Source: Cystobasidium ongulense (Eukaryota; Basidiomycota; Cystobasidiomycetes; Cystobasidiales; Cystobasidiaceae). From it: 64,000 nucleotides of DNA. The stretch lies in the NCBI GenBank assembly GCA_022835595.1, contig BQUP01000005.1:1545501-1609500 (forward strand), read 5' to 3'. The notes under the pieces were generated by a model. It was not told the origin of the DNA. It saw only the letters and a program-made list of their open reading frames with translations, and did no database searches. Below, one piece after another: positions 37,415 through 47,554 of the stretch (the stretch's first letter is position 1; the number at the start of each line of letters is the position of its first letter). The translations under genes and the position numbers were made by a program.

Positions 37415-37917
37415 GGTAGTATTTGTTTGATTGACGAGGTTGGAAGTCAACAAATTGAGTTGGAAATTAGAGATGATTAAGCCAGACGTATAGTTGCGCA
37501 TCTTGTGAGAGATAGATTCAGTTAACGAACCCGTGTAGTGCTGTAGTTTGTGCACAGGTGATGAAGTTATTATTCGTAACGAATGCAAGTTATAATTCGG
37601 ACAGCGCGCGTGTGGCAATGACACGACAGACGGACAAAGCAGCCCAGCGATGCTGCACATATAGTCAGTCACACATGTGCACATCCTTCGTTGACTCTGC
37701 ATTGCTACGGCGGCCTGCTTGAGGTGCCGCCATCGATGGACTTTCTCGTCCTGCTGGAATCAAAGCTGGCTCCACTCTTTCCGCTTCCAACTGCCAGCTG
37801 CAACACCGACACCACGACACGGCAGTCAGCAAGCAGCCAGCACAACTGCTATAGCCAGCCAGGCACACTTCAAACAGCAGAGGCATTCGCTTGTCTTTCT
37901 GCACTCGACAGCCCACC
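37415..37917. other. Intergenic region, TFA1 promoter side
   Basis: 503 bp between the copy C stop and the TFA1 start. CAGC-rich sequence lies close to the TFA1 start. No gene is seen. Confidence 0.5.
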
Positions 37918-40229
37918 ATGGCCATCGACCCCGAGATCCTCAGGCTGGTCCAAGTGACAACACGCATGTTTTATGCGCCCAGATATGTCATCATGATGGA
38001 CCAGCTGGTCCGCAAGGAGGCGTACGTGTCACTCTGCTCGCTGTAGTGTGCGTTGCTTGGTGGTAACCCCTCTCCATGCTCGTCTGTCTCGTCCTCCAGC
38101 ATGCGCGACGAGGAACTCGCTGCACGAGTCGGCCTCACGACAAAGGACGTTGCAAAGATTGCCAACAAGCTCGCAGAGGATGGCTTCCTAGCCTCGTAAG
38201 CGTGGTTTCCCTTCTTCCCTCTTGTCCACACACCTCTCCCTAGTCGTCCATCGCGACGGCGAGACCGAGGGAGCTCTTCCATTTCTCTGCTGGGTGATTC
38301 CTGCATTGTTGGCAAAGAGCTCGAGTCTCGGTGGGCAGCGACGATGCGATATTTGTACGCCTACTCACAGTCGTGATGAGGTACGCAAGCCATCGCATTG
38401 GGAACTTCGCTAGGACCCTGGACCTCTCTCTCCTTCGATGAACTTTCCTTCTGTGGGTATAAGACAAGTTTATTGATTGGTTTGAGCTCTTGGTATTGGC
38501 ATATACGACACTTTTCCGTTGCGAATGGACGACAAACGACATTTATACTTCAATCTACTCTACGCTGTGGCTCTTCTTCAACATGTGCAGACATCGACGC
38601 AACGAGCTTCGACCAGGTGCAATGAAGGCGAGTCCTCGGACATGGTACTATATCGATTTTCAGCGGACAATCGACAATATCAAATGGAAGATGTTCAAGA
38701 TACGCAAGCAGATAGATGATAAGTTGCGCAATGTAGGTTTTTGGCCTACCATTTCGTCTAGCCTAATCGGTGTAGTGGCGAAAGAACGATGACTTGGTGT
38801 AACTATCAACCACAGCTGGCTAGCTACTGACATCTTGCCCGATGCCAACAGGAACTCGACTCACAAGGCTACAACTGCCCGCGGTGCAAGAAGACATTCT
38901 CAACGCTCGATGCGGGCAATCTACTCGATTTCATCACAAATACGATGCGATGCGATGTCTGTGGTACAGATGTAGTCGATAACGCAAATACAGAAGAAGT
39001 CAGACAAAGTAAAGATCAGATGAATAGATTGTTAGGTCAAACAAAGCCCGTTATTGATGGATTGAAAAAGACGGAAACGACACCATTACCTGCGTATGTT
39101 TCTCTCGATCGTTGACAGCACGTAGATGGCCAGCTGATTTGGGCTTCACTGTTTCCCGCACAGCTTTCACGTCTCGTCGTGGCTGGACAAACATCACCCT
39201 GTCGCGGCTGCAGACCTGTTACCTACTGCGGAAGGGTCGGGACCTGCTAAAGTTACAGTTGAGCTCGTTGAAGGCGGAGACGATGAAGCGCGGCGGAAGA
39301 AGGAAGAGGAAGCGGATGCTAGGAGGTACGCATACGAACCGAAAGGTCTGCCTTCCCGCTCAACGGATGCGAACTGATATTTGTCCAATCTTAGACAACA
39401 AAACGCACTTCCATCGTGGATTGAGAGGAGCACTCTCACTGGCGAGCTCACTGCCGCTGGTGCTGCTCAACACGTCAAGACCGACCATAGTGTGACGATA
39501 CATCATGAAGGGCAGGATGAAGGGATGCAATCGCCTAAAAAGGGCGCTGCTGCACCAGACGACGATGTGGACGAGTACTACGCGACCCTCGCGGCTGCAC
39601 AAGCGAACAACGCTGTCGCATCCACATCGTATACATCTGTCAATATGCAGAAGGACGGTGACGGTCATTCAACGCAGCATGGGTCGCCTGCCTCGAACGG
39701 CAAGCTTGTCGACAGTGGATACGAAGAGTTTGGAGACGAAATCGATGCAGGGAAGAATGGATCTTATTCGTATTCACCTACTCCAGCTTCGCCATCGAGA
39801 GTTCTCGACACTTCTGCAGCTTCAAATGTCAATGCATCACGCTCGCATAGTCGAATGGACTCGCTACGTCCTCCTTCGGCTGCTTCCATGACGAATTCAC
39901 TAGGCAAAAGAAGCAGAGAAGCAAGTGAAGAGAGTATAGAAGATGAAAATGAAATTGGAAAGAAATCAAAAATGAATGAAAATACAGCTTATTCAAATGC
40001 TACAAATACAATAGCAGATCATAAAACGATAAATGTACAAATTGAGACGAAGGAAGAACAAGTGCAGACAGAAGAAGATGGAGTACAAGAAGAGGAAGAC
40101 ATTGAAGATCCGATACTTACTGTTGCTGGGAAGGAAATGAGGTTTTCGACTATCACGGAAGACATGACTTCGGATATGACGGCAGAGGAGTACACGTTGT
40201 GGTGGGAGATCTTATCAAGTATGGAATGA
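37918..40229 (+). CDS. TFA1: Transcription factor IIE alpha subunit
   Basis: Large subunit of TFIIE, which recruits and regulates TFIIH at RNA polymerase II promoters. Exons 37918-38021, 38100-38195, 38591-38732, 38852-39093, 39164-39325 and 39395-40229 give 526 aa. The N-terminal winged helix (MAIDPEILRLVQVTTRMFY, RDEELAARVGLTTKDVAKI) runs into HRRNELRPGA and RTWYYIDFQRTIDNIKWKMF. A zinc ribbon follows with Cys123, Cys126, Cys148 and Cys151 (NCPRCKKTFSTLDAGNLLDF, RCDVCG). The C-terminus is charged: a KKEEEADARR helix and a long Ser/Asp/Glu-rich tail ending YTLWWEILSSME. Intron 2 is 391 nt, far longer than its neighbours; joining across it gives LASHRRNEL as expected for the family. A decayed copy of the 3' two thirds lies directly downstream. 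Confidence 0.93.
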
Positions 40230-40639
40230 ATAGCGCATCGCGTGACGCATCCAGCAGTTTGGAGAACGAAAAGCTCCATCAATTTCGGACCCTTCCTATC
40301 TCTTGTGCTTAAGATCCATGTGCGCCCACGCCTCATCCCGGCTAGAAAACACCGATCCAGGCGTTAATTGCATTTCGTTAGACAGACCCTTTAGTACATG
40401 CCCTTGCTCGGTCCAATACGAGCTTACTCTGCCTTCCCGATTACTAGAGGGGCAGCTAAGATGGTGAAATATCAATTATGCACCAGGTTCTCTCACATTG
40501 GTCGCTGTGCTATACAACAATAACGATAGCTTACATACTCAAGCTAACTGGTGCTCTGTCGTCAACTACAATCGGCCTCACACCGGTGTTGCCATCATAC
40601 TGTATGATAACGATGCGGCCTTGGGGTCCAATTAATGCG
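40230..40639. other. Spacer between TFA1 and its decayed duplicate
   Basis: 410 bp without a supported gene. Similarity to TFA1 intron 2 may begin somewhere after about 40480 but is too weak for me to place by eye. Confidence 0.4.
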
Positions 40640-42230
40640 TCTAAAATATGCAGCCACCGATGCGACACAGTGAGCTTCGAATACGCGCAGACGCAGCTGG
40701 ACCTGGATCTATATCATTTTACAGGTGACATTCGCTAACACATAATGGAAATCGGAAATTGTCCAAAGCACACAATCAGACAGATGGATTGCAAACTGCG
40801 TCACATAAAACTGGAAACAGAGATTGGAGAGCTAAAACCACGTTTCAGCCAGCTGCAACTAAATTCTCTTGCTGGTGCTGTCAGGGACTCTACTTTCAAG
40901 GCTACATTTCGATGTGGTGCAAGAAAACATTCTCACGGCTGGATGCGGGCAATCTACATAAGTATCACAAACACGATACCATTCCACGCGATATATTGGA
41001 ACCGATGTAATCGATGACGCCAATATAGAAGAAGGCACACAAGTGAGACACAGACGTAGAGGAAATGGGTCAGACAATATCCGTTGTCGACGGGTTGAAA
41101 CAGCCGGAAACAATACCTTCAGCCACGATGCTTCCTACTCATCGTCACTACTTCGCTGGCCAAATAATACGTGACGCCTTCTTCATTATCAAGCTTGCAC
41201 GTCTCCGCGTGCTTGTGAAAGGCACCATCCTGCGACAACAGCCACCACCTTCACAGCAGCTGAAGCATTCGGGCCAGCCGAAATTACAGTTGAACTCGTC
41301 GACGGCGGCACGATGCAGCGCGGCGGAAGAAGGAAGAGGAAGCGGATGCAAGGAGGTACGCGTACTGACCGCAACGGTCTACACTTATCTTTCTCGACTC
41401 TGTACTTGTCTCGTGATTGCTCAGACAACGAAATGCACTTTCGTCTTGGATTGAGAGTGGAGCTCTCACTGGTGAGCTCACTGCCGCCGGTGCTGCTCAA
41501 CACGTCAAGTCAGACCATAGTATGGCGATACATCATGAAGGGCATGATGAATGGATGCAATCGCCTGAAAAGGGCGCTGCCGCAAAAGACGACGATGTGG
41601 ACGAGTACTACGCGACGCTCGCAGCAACACAAGCGAATAACCCTGTCGCATCTACATCGTATGCATTTGTTAGCATGCGGAAAGACGGTGACGGTCAGTC
41701 AACGCAATATGGGTCGCCTGTCTCGAACGGCAAGCTTGTCGACAGTGGATATGAAGAGTTTGGAGATGAAATCGATGGAGGGAAGGATGGATCTTATTCG
41801 TATTCACCTACTTCAGCTTCGCCGTCGAGAATTCTCGACACTTCTGTAGCTTCAAATATCAATGCATCACGCTCGCATAGTCGAATGGACTCGCTGCGTC
41901 CTCCTTCGGCTGCTTCCATGACGAATTCACTAGGCAAAAGAAGCAGAGAAGCAAGTGAAGAGAGTATAGAAGACGAAAATGAAATTGGAAAGAAAACAAA
42001 TATGAGTGAAAGCACAAGTTCTGCAAATGCTGAAAGTACAATAGCGGACGATAAAACGATAGGCTGAGAAGGGGGAAGAACAAGCAGAAAAGAAGTAAAA
42101 CCAAAACAAGAAAGAAGGAGAAGAATCGGAAATTCCCGACTTACAGTTGATAGTCGAGCAATGTCATTTGGCAGAGTGGGAGAGATATCATCGAATATGT
42201 GAAGAGGAGTATACGCCGTGCTGCCAGACC
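40640..42230 (+). pseudogene. Partial tandem duplicate of TFA1, decayed at the 5' side
   Basis: Matches TFA1 from late intron 2 to near the stop codon. At the 5' side only scattered identity remains: TGCAG plus the HRRNEL region, CTATATC...TTTCAG, then a zinc-ribbon remnant (GCAAGAAAACATTCTCACGGCTGGATG is split here into short matches) in which the first CxxC pair is lost and the frame is broken by stops such as the TAA after GTGACATTCGC. The winged-helix exons 1-2 are absent. From about 41400 the match becomes very close and reads open for over 210 codons to TAA-free position 42067, where a TGA ends the frame at DDKTIG; TFA1 continues 56 codons further, and diverged homologous sequence runs to about 42230. 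The final intron equivalent (41356-41425) keeps its GT and AG ends. Whether the open 3' part is transcribed is unknown. Confidence 0.8.
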
Positions 42231-42596
42231 TTGTCGTTGCGAAAGTATAGGCCGCGCTTGAACAAGGCATTCAGCCTTCCTGGACACGCATACACCGAAG
42301 GTTGATTGGCGGTGAGGGGAAGTTAGCGAGGATTTCGCTGGTAACCCTCCTTGTGACTCCGCGCGTGATTCCGCGCATTAGTCAGCCTAGTTGAGGCTTT
42401 CCCACTGTTGGTCAAGCAGACAAGGACTTTTAGTTTACACGGTCAAAAGAAGGTTGACACCTCAATTCCGTTGTCGTAGACAAAGATTGGCATACCAATC
42501 ATGGGCACACCTGATGAAATCGATTGGTTCGTCAGATACGTGCATGGCTCGTCTCTCCTAGATTGGGCTGAAACTTCATGGGTAGTCAATGATCAC
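42231..42596. other. Intergenic region
   Basis: 366 bp, with a near-repeat of TGATTCCGCGC/TGACTCCGCGC around 42353-42377. A possible last exon of the neighbouring minus gene (42462-42510) would add 16 codons if the donor at 42600-42599 is used. Confidence 0.35.
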
Positions 42597-43500
42597 TTAC
42601 ATGTATAGTCGATATGGGCTCGTTCGCACTTCAGTCACTGGATCGCGGCAGTCGCAGTACAGCAGAATGATAGAGTCATCGTCCACGATAGGACCCACAT
42701 CAATCTCTCGGACATATTTCGGCGAAATATCGTTAGACCTAATTGCTTTCGCTACAAATTTTTGTTTTGCCTCGGTGCTGAGCTGAGCATCAGGATTAGG
42801 ATTGAAGTTCTGTTCCAGATTATTGCGGGAATGCGCGTTCGAAAAAGAAAGAAAGACAGAAGAGGCAGCATTTAGCATTGATACGAAACGAAAAGGAGTG
42901 GCGTCCATCGAAGCCGTGGAAACATGACTGACGACCGCAAAGGGCTACAAGTAATCGAGGTAGAAAAGCGGTGAATTAGTCAAACGAGATGGCCTTTGCC
43001 CTAGCTGGAAGAGTGTATAACAGAGGTAGTACATACAAGCCCGGCTTCTGGTTTCGGGAGCCTAAGCAATGTCTACGGGACAAATGGAAATGCGTAATGC
43101 GATGTAGCAAAGAGGTAAGCACAAGCAAACGTCAAAGAAGCACAAGCCAGGAAAGACTTACTGCGGCCGTGGTCATCGGAGAGCTAGATTGAGCGGCGGG
43201 GCGAGGAGTGACAGCTCTAGGACCATAAGCTGAAGGTACTTGGACAAACGGCGCGGGCTGCGGATACTGGCTACTAGGTATTGGTCGCGGTGATCGACCC
43301 GGGTCGGAGACACAATTGTGTCCTGCAATGAAAGCTACGTTATCCTTTTCAAGCACTCGGACTGATTGTCCACTGTCACAGTATTGCATTGTGTGAATTT
43401 TCGTCTCGGCTAGTACCTTGCCTAGGAGAAGTGGCTTACCATCCTGGGCGGCATACGATCCAACATTTTGTACGTTTGTAGCTACACGCATTGTCGGCAT
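42597..43500 (-). CDS. Small protein of uncertain family, faint RPA3-like features
   Basis: Two exons, 43162-43500 and 42597-42944, join at phase 0 (donor gtaagt, acceptor ttgtag) into 227 aa. The frame on both sides is open, which supports the join. Residues 4-65 (RVATNVQNVGSYAAQDGKP, LLLGKVLAE, DSGQSVRVLEKDNVAF) loosely resemble the OB-fold of RPA3/Ssb3, the 14-kDa subunit of replication protein A. Near the C-terminus YVREIDVGPIVDDDSIILLY also recalls that family, but the two parts are separated by a Pro/Ser-rich stretch that RPA3 does not have. The model may therefore contain unspliced or wrongly included sequence. The 3' end is uncertain (see the possible exon 42462-42510). I would not transfer the RPA3 name without an alignment. 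Confidence 0.4.
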
Positions 43501-43946
43501 GTTGCTCTAGATTAGCAATCTGCCGCTGGTCATCTGGTAGTATCGTTCGTTTGCTTTGGAGAGCAGCATGTTAATGATACTCCGCCTCAAGTAGGGACAG
43601 AATAGGGAGTCGCTCCACTCAAAATGCACTTACCAATTAGGGCATCGAATGCAACTCAAGTATATAAGGCCAGACATGTCCCTGAAAGTGTTGTCTTGTT
43701 GAGCAAGGCACTTATGTTTGTTGGGGTGTACACGTTGACTTCCGACAGAGATGTCTTGCCAGGCTCGGGAGGTTGTGAGCAGGTTCCCCCCATGTACACC
43801 AGGCAGCCATGCAGAGAAAGCGCTGCGAGGTAAGCTTTTGCTGTACAGCCGAGCGGGCTTGCGTGCATCGATGCTCTGCAAGGTTGCCGCTGTGCCAGGC
43901 TGTGACGGTAAGAGAGAGGAGTAGCGAACGGATGAGCCTCCGTAAC
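43501..43946. other. Intergenic region left of the minisatellite
   Basis: 446 bp. Open frames on the minus strand here are continuations of those created by the tandem repeat and are not called as genes. Confidence 0.5.
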
Positions 43947-44400
43947 GCACTCGGGCAGTAGCAGCGGTGAAAGACGAGTATCTGCTGTGCTGTACGAGCG
44001 ATGAAAGATGAGCTCCGTGACGCACTCGGACAGTAGCAGCGGTGAAAGACGAGTGTCTGCTGTGCTGTACGAGCGATGAAAGATGAGCCTACATAACGCA
44101 CTCGGGCAGTAGCAGCGGTGAAAGACGAGTGTCTGCTGTGCTGTACGAGCGATGAAAGATGAGCCTACATAACGCACTCGGGCAGTACGAGCGGTGAAAG
44201 ACGAGTGTCTGCTGTGCTGTACGAGCGATGAAAGATGAGCCTACATAACGCACTCGGGCAGCAGTAGCGGTGAAAGACGAGTATCTGCTGTGCTGTACGA
44301 GCGATGAAGGATGAGCCTCCGCGACGCACTCGGGCAGTACCAGCGCGAAAGACGAGACTTTGTCGCGCAGTCATACAGTCAGAGCGGTGAAGGATGAAAC
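43947..44400. repeat. Minisatellite, 75-76 bp unit, five full copies plus degenerate ends
   Basis: The unit begins GCACTCGGGCAGTAGCAGC and ends near GATGAGCCTACATAAC. Successive starts are at 43947, 44022, 44098, 44174, 44250 and 44326, so the period is 75 then 76, 76, 76, 76. Copies 3 and 4 are nearly identical; the last, from 44326, is degenerate, and a partial unit precedes 43947. Because 75 is a multiple of three but 76 is not, the minus-strand open frames across it switch repeat reading frames. It lies about 280 bp upstream of TIM10. Confidence 0.92.
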
Positions 44401-44683
44401 TTGTTGAGCAAATACCCTGCATGCATCTATGCCCTGTAACACCGTGCCAGGCTGCGCGAGAGCAGGCGCGAGCAAGTACGGCCTAACAGGCTCGTCAAGG
44501 AGGGAGAACGGTCAGCTTCCATGGCTGTCGATGTCCAGTGTCAGAACAGTCATCTTGCGAAGAGAATAGTGCGGTGAAGTGTGCCATTTGCAGCAGGATC
44601 GCATGCGTGAAGATACTTGATGGTCTTTCTTTGCCCTCTTGCCACGACGGCTACCGCTTTGCACGAGTCCCGGGATTATCAGC
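44401..44683. other. TIM10 upstream region
   Basis: 283 bp between the minisatellite and the TIM10 start, expected to contain the promoter. No clear motif is seen. Confidence 0.45.
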
Positions 44684-45111
44684 ATGCAAGCACAGCCGCC
44701 GCAGTCTGCAGAGGAGGTAGAGACGCAGATTGACTCGGGTTCGTCCATGTTGTTGCTTGTCAAGGTCGCCCATGCTGATGCTTGAAAGCTGCCGCTTGCT
44801 CGCAGTCACCGACCTCTATCGGCACATCACGAGCTGCTGCGCCGTCAAGTGTGCAGAGCCACCTACAGAGGGCTATCTCAAGATACGCGAGGCGGTATGT
44901 CTGGATAGAGTAAGTGTATTGTCGATGCTCGCTTGCATGTGTGATATGGTCTGAACGAAACGCTCTGCTCTTCCAGTGCGTAGCCAAGTTTTTCGCGACC
45001 AACGAAGCCATCGGAAAGGTCCTGCAGCGGTACCAGGAGAATGCAGTCAAGCAGCAGGAAGCCACAGCGTCGATATCAAATACAAGCCTGACTGGCATGC
45101 TGGGGTTATAG
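44684..45111 (+). CDS. TIM10: Mitochondrial intermembrane-space chaperone Tim10
   Basis: Small Tim protein that, with Tim9, carries hydrophobic precursors across the intermembrane space to the TIM22 complex. Exons 44684-44738, 44806-44909 and 44977-45111 give 97 aa, the usual size. The twin CX3C motif is intact: Cys30/Cys34 (CAVKC) and Cys50/Cys54 (CLDRC), spaced by 15 residues. The context DLYRHITSCCAVKCAEP and EAVCLDRCVAKFFATNEAIG is Tim10-type rather than Tim9, Tim8 or Tim13. The N-terminus MQAQPPQSAEEVETQIDSV comes from a short first exon; each exon junction keeps phase. Import of such proteins uses the Mia40 disulfide relay, so no presequence is expected. Confidence 0.92.
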
Positions 45112-45547
45112 ATAAATCACAGAGATGGTAATGCCAATTCAAACGTGATCGGGCGCTCGCTGAGGGAGGAAAGCTGGTACAAGGGACTACAGCTGTTGTT
45201 GTAAGACTATACGCAGGACAATAATACTGCATCGCAATGCCACTCAAAGCTATAGCGATACTTTCCGAGCTCTCGTTGCTCAAGTCTGGCCTTGCGTGCA
45301 TCCGATCAACCACGATTTACGTACTTGCGAAGTCCTTTAGCAACAGGAAGCCAGAGAGTAGGGCTGTTCTTCGTTTTAATCATTGCAGCAGACATGAGGA
45401 CACTGCACTCTCGCTTCAATTTGCTGTTGCCTTGCACATTCTTGACGGCGAGGTGGCGAACTGCCCAAGTGTCTACTGCCGTTGTCCACGACTTCTCTGT
45501 ACCAGACAAGCTTGCCTCTTGCATAGTCTCCACGACTCGTATGCAAG
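45112..45547. other. Intergenic region, MADS-box promoter side
   Basis: 436 bp between TIM10 and the MADS-box start on the same strand. No gene is supported. Confidence 0.5.
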
Positions 45548-47397
45548 ATGGACCACAACCAGTCCTACATGCCAGTCTTTGAATCATTCAGTAATGGAAC
45601 AGAAGAGTACGCCGATTCGGCAGCTGAGGACATCGACGATGCTCCAAGCTTAGTTGCGTCGACATCAAGAGCTGCATCAAGCAAACGTGCTGCGAATGAT
45701 GCAGGAGACAAGCGCAAACAAGCTCGTGGAAAGGGAAAACGAAAGATTGAGATTGGTATGCCTTTTCGTAGTCAGAACGTTGTGGCTTTCAGGCTGATAT
45801 CGTGTACGTGGTATGTTGTCTATCTGACAAAGAATACGTCAAAGACAAGAAAAGCAGAGCAGTGACATTCAGTAAACGCAAAGCTGGTATATTTACAAAG
45901 GTGAGTCCGGCATGATACTCGGTATACCAGCCAGATTACCGACCTGGCCAGTACGAAATGCTTGGACAGTGGTGTTTTCCTATTTAGGCACTCTTTCGGG
46001 CCGATGAGACTGTACCTGTTCGTTCAGGAATGCTGACTCCTTGTACATACAGGCTCGCGAGCTGTCTACGCTTACTGGCAGCAGCGTATTGCTACTTGTC
46101 GTGTCGGGTGAGCAAAGGGTCACAAGAAAGGGTGATGACTGGCGAGCTGAGGTGGTACCCGGACACCTTGTGCAGAGAGCGGAGTAGTGTATACTTACAC
46201 AACTGAAAAGTGTGAGCATCCTTGTCCTCTATATTGAGACGCCCTTAGGAGAATCCGATAAATACACTAAACGAATGCTCTTGTACTCGGCATCGCAAAT
46301 TAGTTCAACCGATGGTAACACAAGATGTCGGAAAGAACATGATTGCAGCCTGTCTTGTAAGTTTCATGCTCTCAAAGATTTATACCCACACACGCCATGA
46401 TTAAGAGACTGATTGTTTCGGAGTCAGAGCGGCAAAGTGAACCTCGATGATCGTTTCTCGGCTTATTCGAGCGCAACGTCGCAGGCAGGCCTTCAGTCCT
46501 CAACTGCACCCAAGAGAGGAGGCGACATCATACTCAAGGATGTCTTCACTCCCGCTTCTCCGGTCCCAACGGATAATGCCTCATCGAACAATCAGCATCA
46601 GTACACTAATGGCGCTCTACCACACTTACCAGTGTCGCATTCCCCATCACAATTTGAAGAAGGTCGGCAACTATCACCTGATAATCTGGAAGGTAATCTC
46701 GTCAAAGTACCACGATTTCAATCTAGGCGGAGGCGATTACCCGGTTCTTCTCTAATCGTTGCTGAGAACCTATCGAGCGACAGGAGTATGTACGAGGATA
46801 TCAATCATAAAATCGACGATGCAGAGGGATCAGGAGATGAATTGACAGAAGGAGAATGTGAAGCGCAAATGAGGGAAATAAGACGTAGTTTATCAATAGA
46901 AAGAAGATTTGAAAAAGCAGAAGAAGAAGAAAGACCTCGTTTATTGAGGAATGATAGTAGTGATATACATACCCCTATAACAGATCAAAATGAATCGTAT
47001 TTGGACAGGACAGCTACTTCCAATGCAGAGGCTAGACGGAATGAAGGCTGGTCTTTTACGGCTGCGGAAGATGCTTGGGACAGGTAAGTCGTATTATAAA
47101 CTGCTTACTTTTGCTTCTTTACTTGTAGTGATACTTATCTTTCTGATTTTTCCCAATGTTTGTACCGCACACAGCTTTAGAGATCGATTCTCATCGCAAC
47201 ATTCGAACCCACCCAACAGAGGCAACGGTCAGCTATATCCTTCAGATCAACACTACCATCCTACGATTCCTCTCCAAAGGATAGACCATAGTCCAGCAAG
47301 CCGCGAGTATTCGAATCAGCACGCACAAGCGCAGGATGGGAATGCGAGAAGACCAGCAGGGCGAATGATGGTATTGCCTGAATTACCGCCTCCTTAG
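45548..47397 (+). CDS. SRF/MCM1-type MADS-box transcription factor
   Basis: DNA-binding regulator of the type I (SRF-like) MADS family. Exons 45548-45755, 45833-45900, 46053-46107, 46176-46211, 46304-46356, 46428-47083 and 47175-47397 give 432 aa. After an acidic and then basic N-terminus (KRKQARGKGKRKIEI) the MADS box is rebuilt across five exons: EYVKDKKSRAVTFSKRKAG, IFTKARELSTLTGSSVLLL, VVSESGVVYTYTTEK. It is followed by the SAM-type FQPMVTQDVGKNMIAACL seen in Mcm1 and Umc1. The C-terminal 250 residues are disordered, with acidic and Pro/Gln/His-rich parts suited to activation. Mcm1 homologues act with cell-type and mating cofactors; which genes this one controls cannot be read here. The donor GTGAGC at 46212 is preferred over the overlapping GTGTGA because only it keeps frame. 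Confidence 0.93.
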
Positions 47398-47554
47398 CGA
47401 TGGCGGAAAGGTCATCTAAGCTATTTACATTGAGCTGCTGGCTCGTCCGTTCACAATGCGAAGCTTGAGGACTCTCTAAAGGTTTTCAAGATAAGAACTA
47501 CAGATTCTCCTTCCTTCATGACATCCTGCGTCCATAAACAAAGGTGGAGGATCC
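47398..47554. other. Convergent spacer
   Basis: Short space between the 3' ends of the MADS-box gene and RNH203. It contains shared 3' untranslated sequence at most. Confidence 0.5.

Noticed and set aside
43630-44422. Minus-strand frames with repeated FHRSYSTADTRLSPLLL-like peptides
   Set aside because: These arise from translating the minisatellite. The 76-bp period shifts the frame at each unit, so a coding repeat is unlikely.
45237-45653. 138-codon frame overlapping the MADS-box start
   Set aside because: It overlaps the well supported first MADS exon in another frame and resembles no family.
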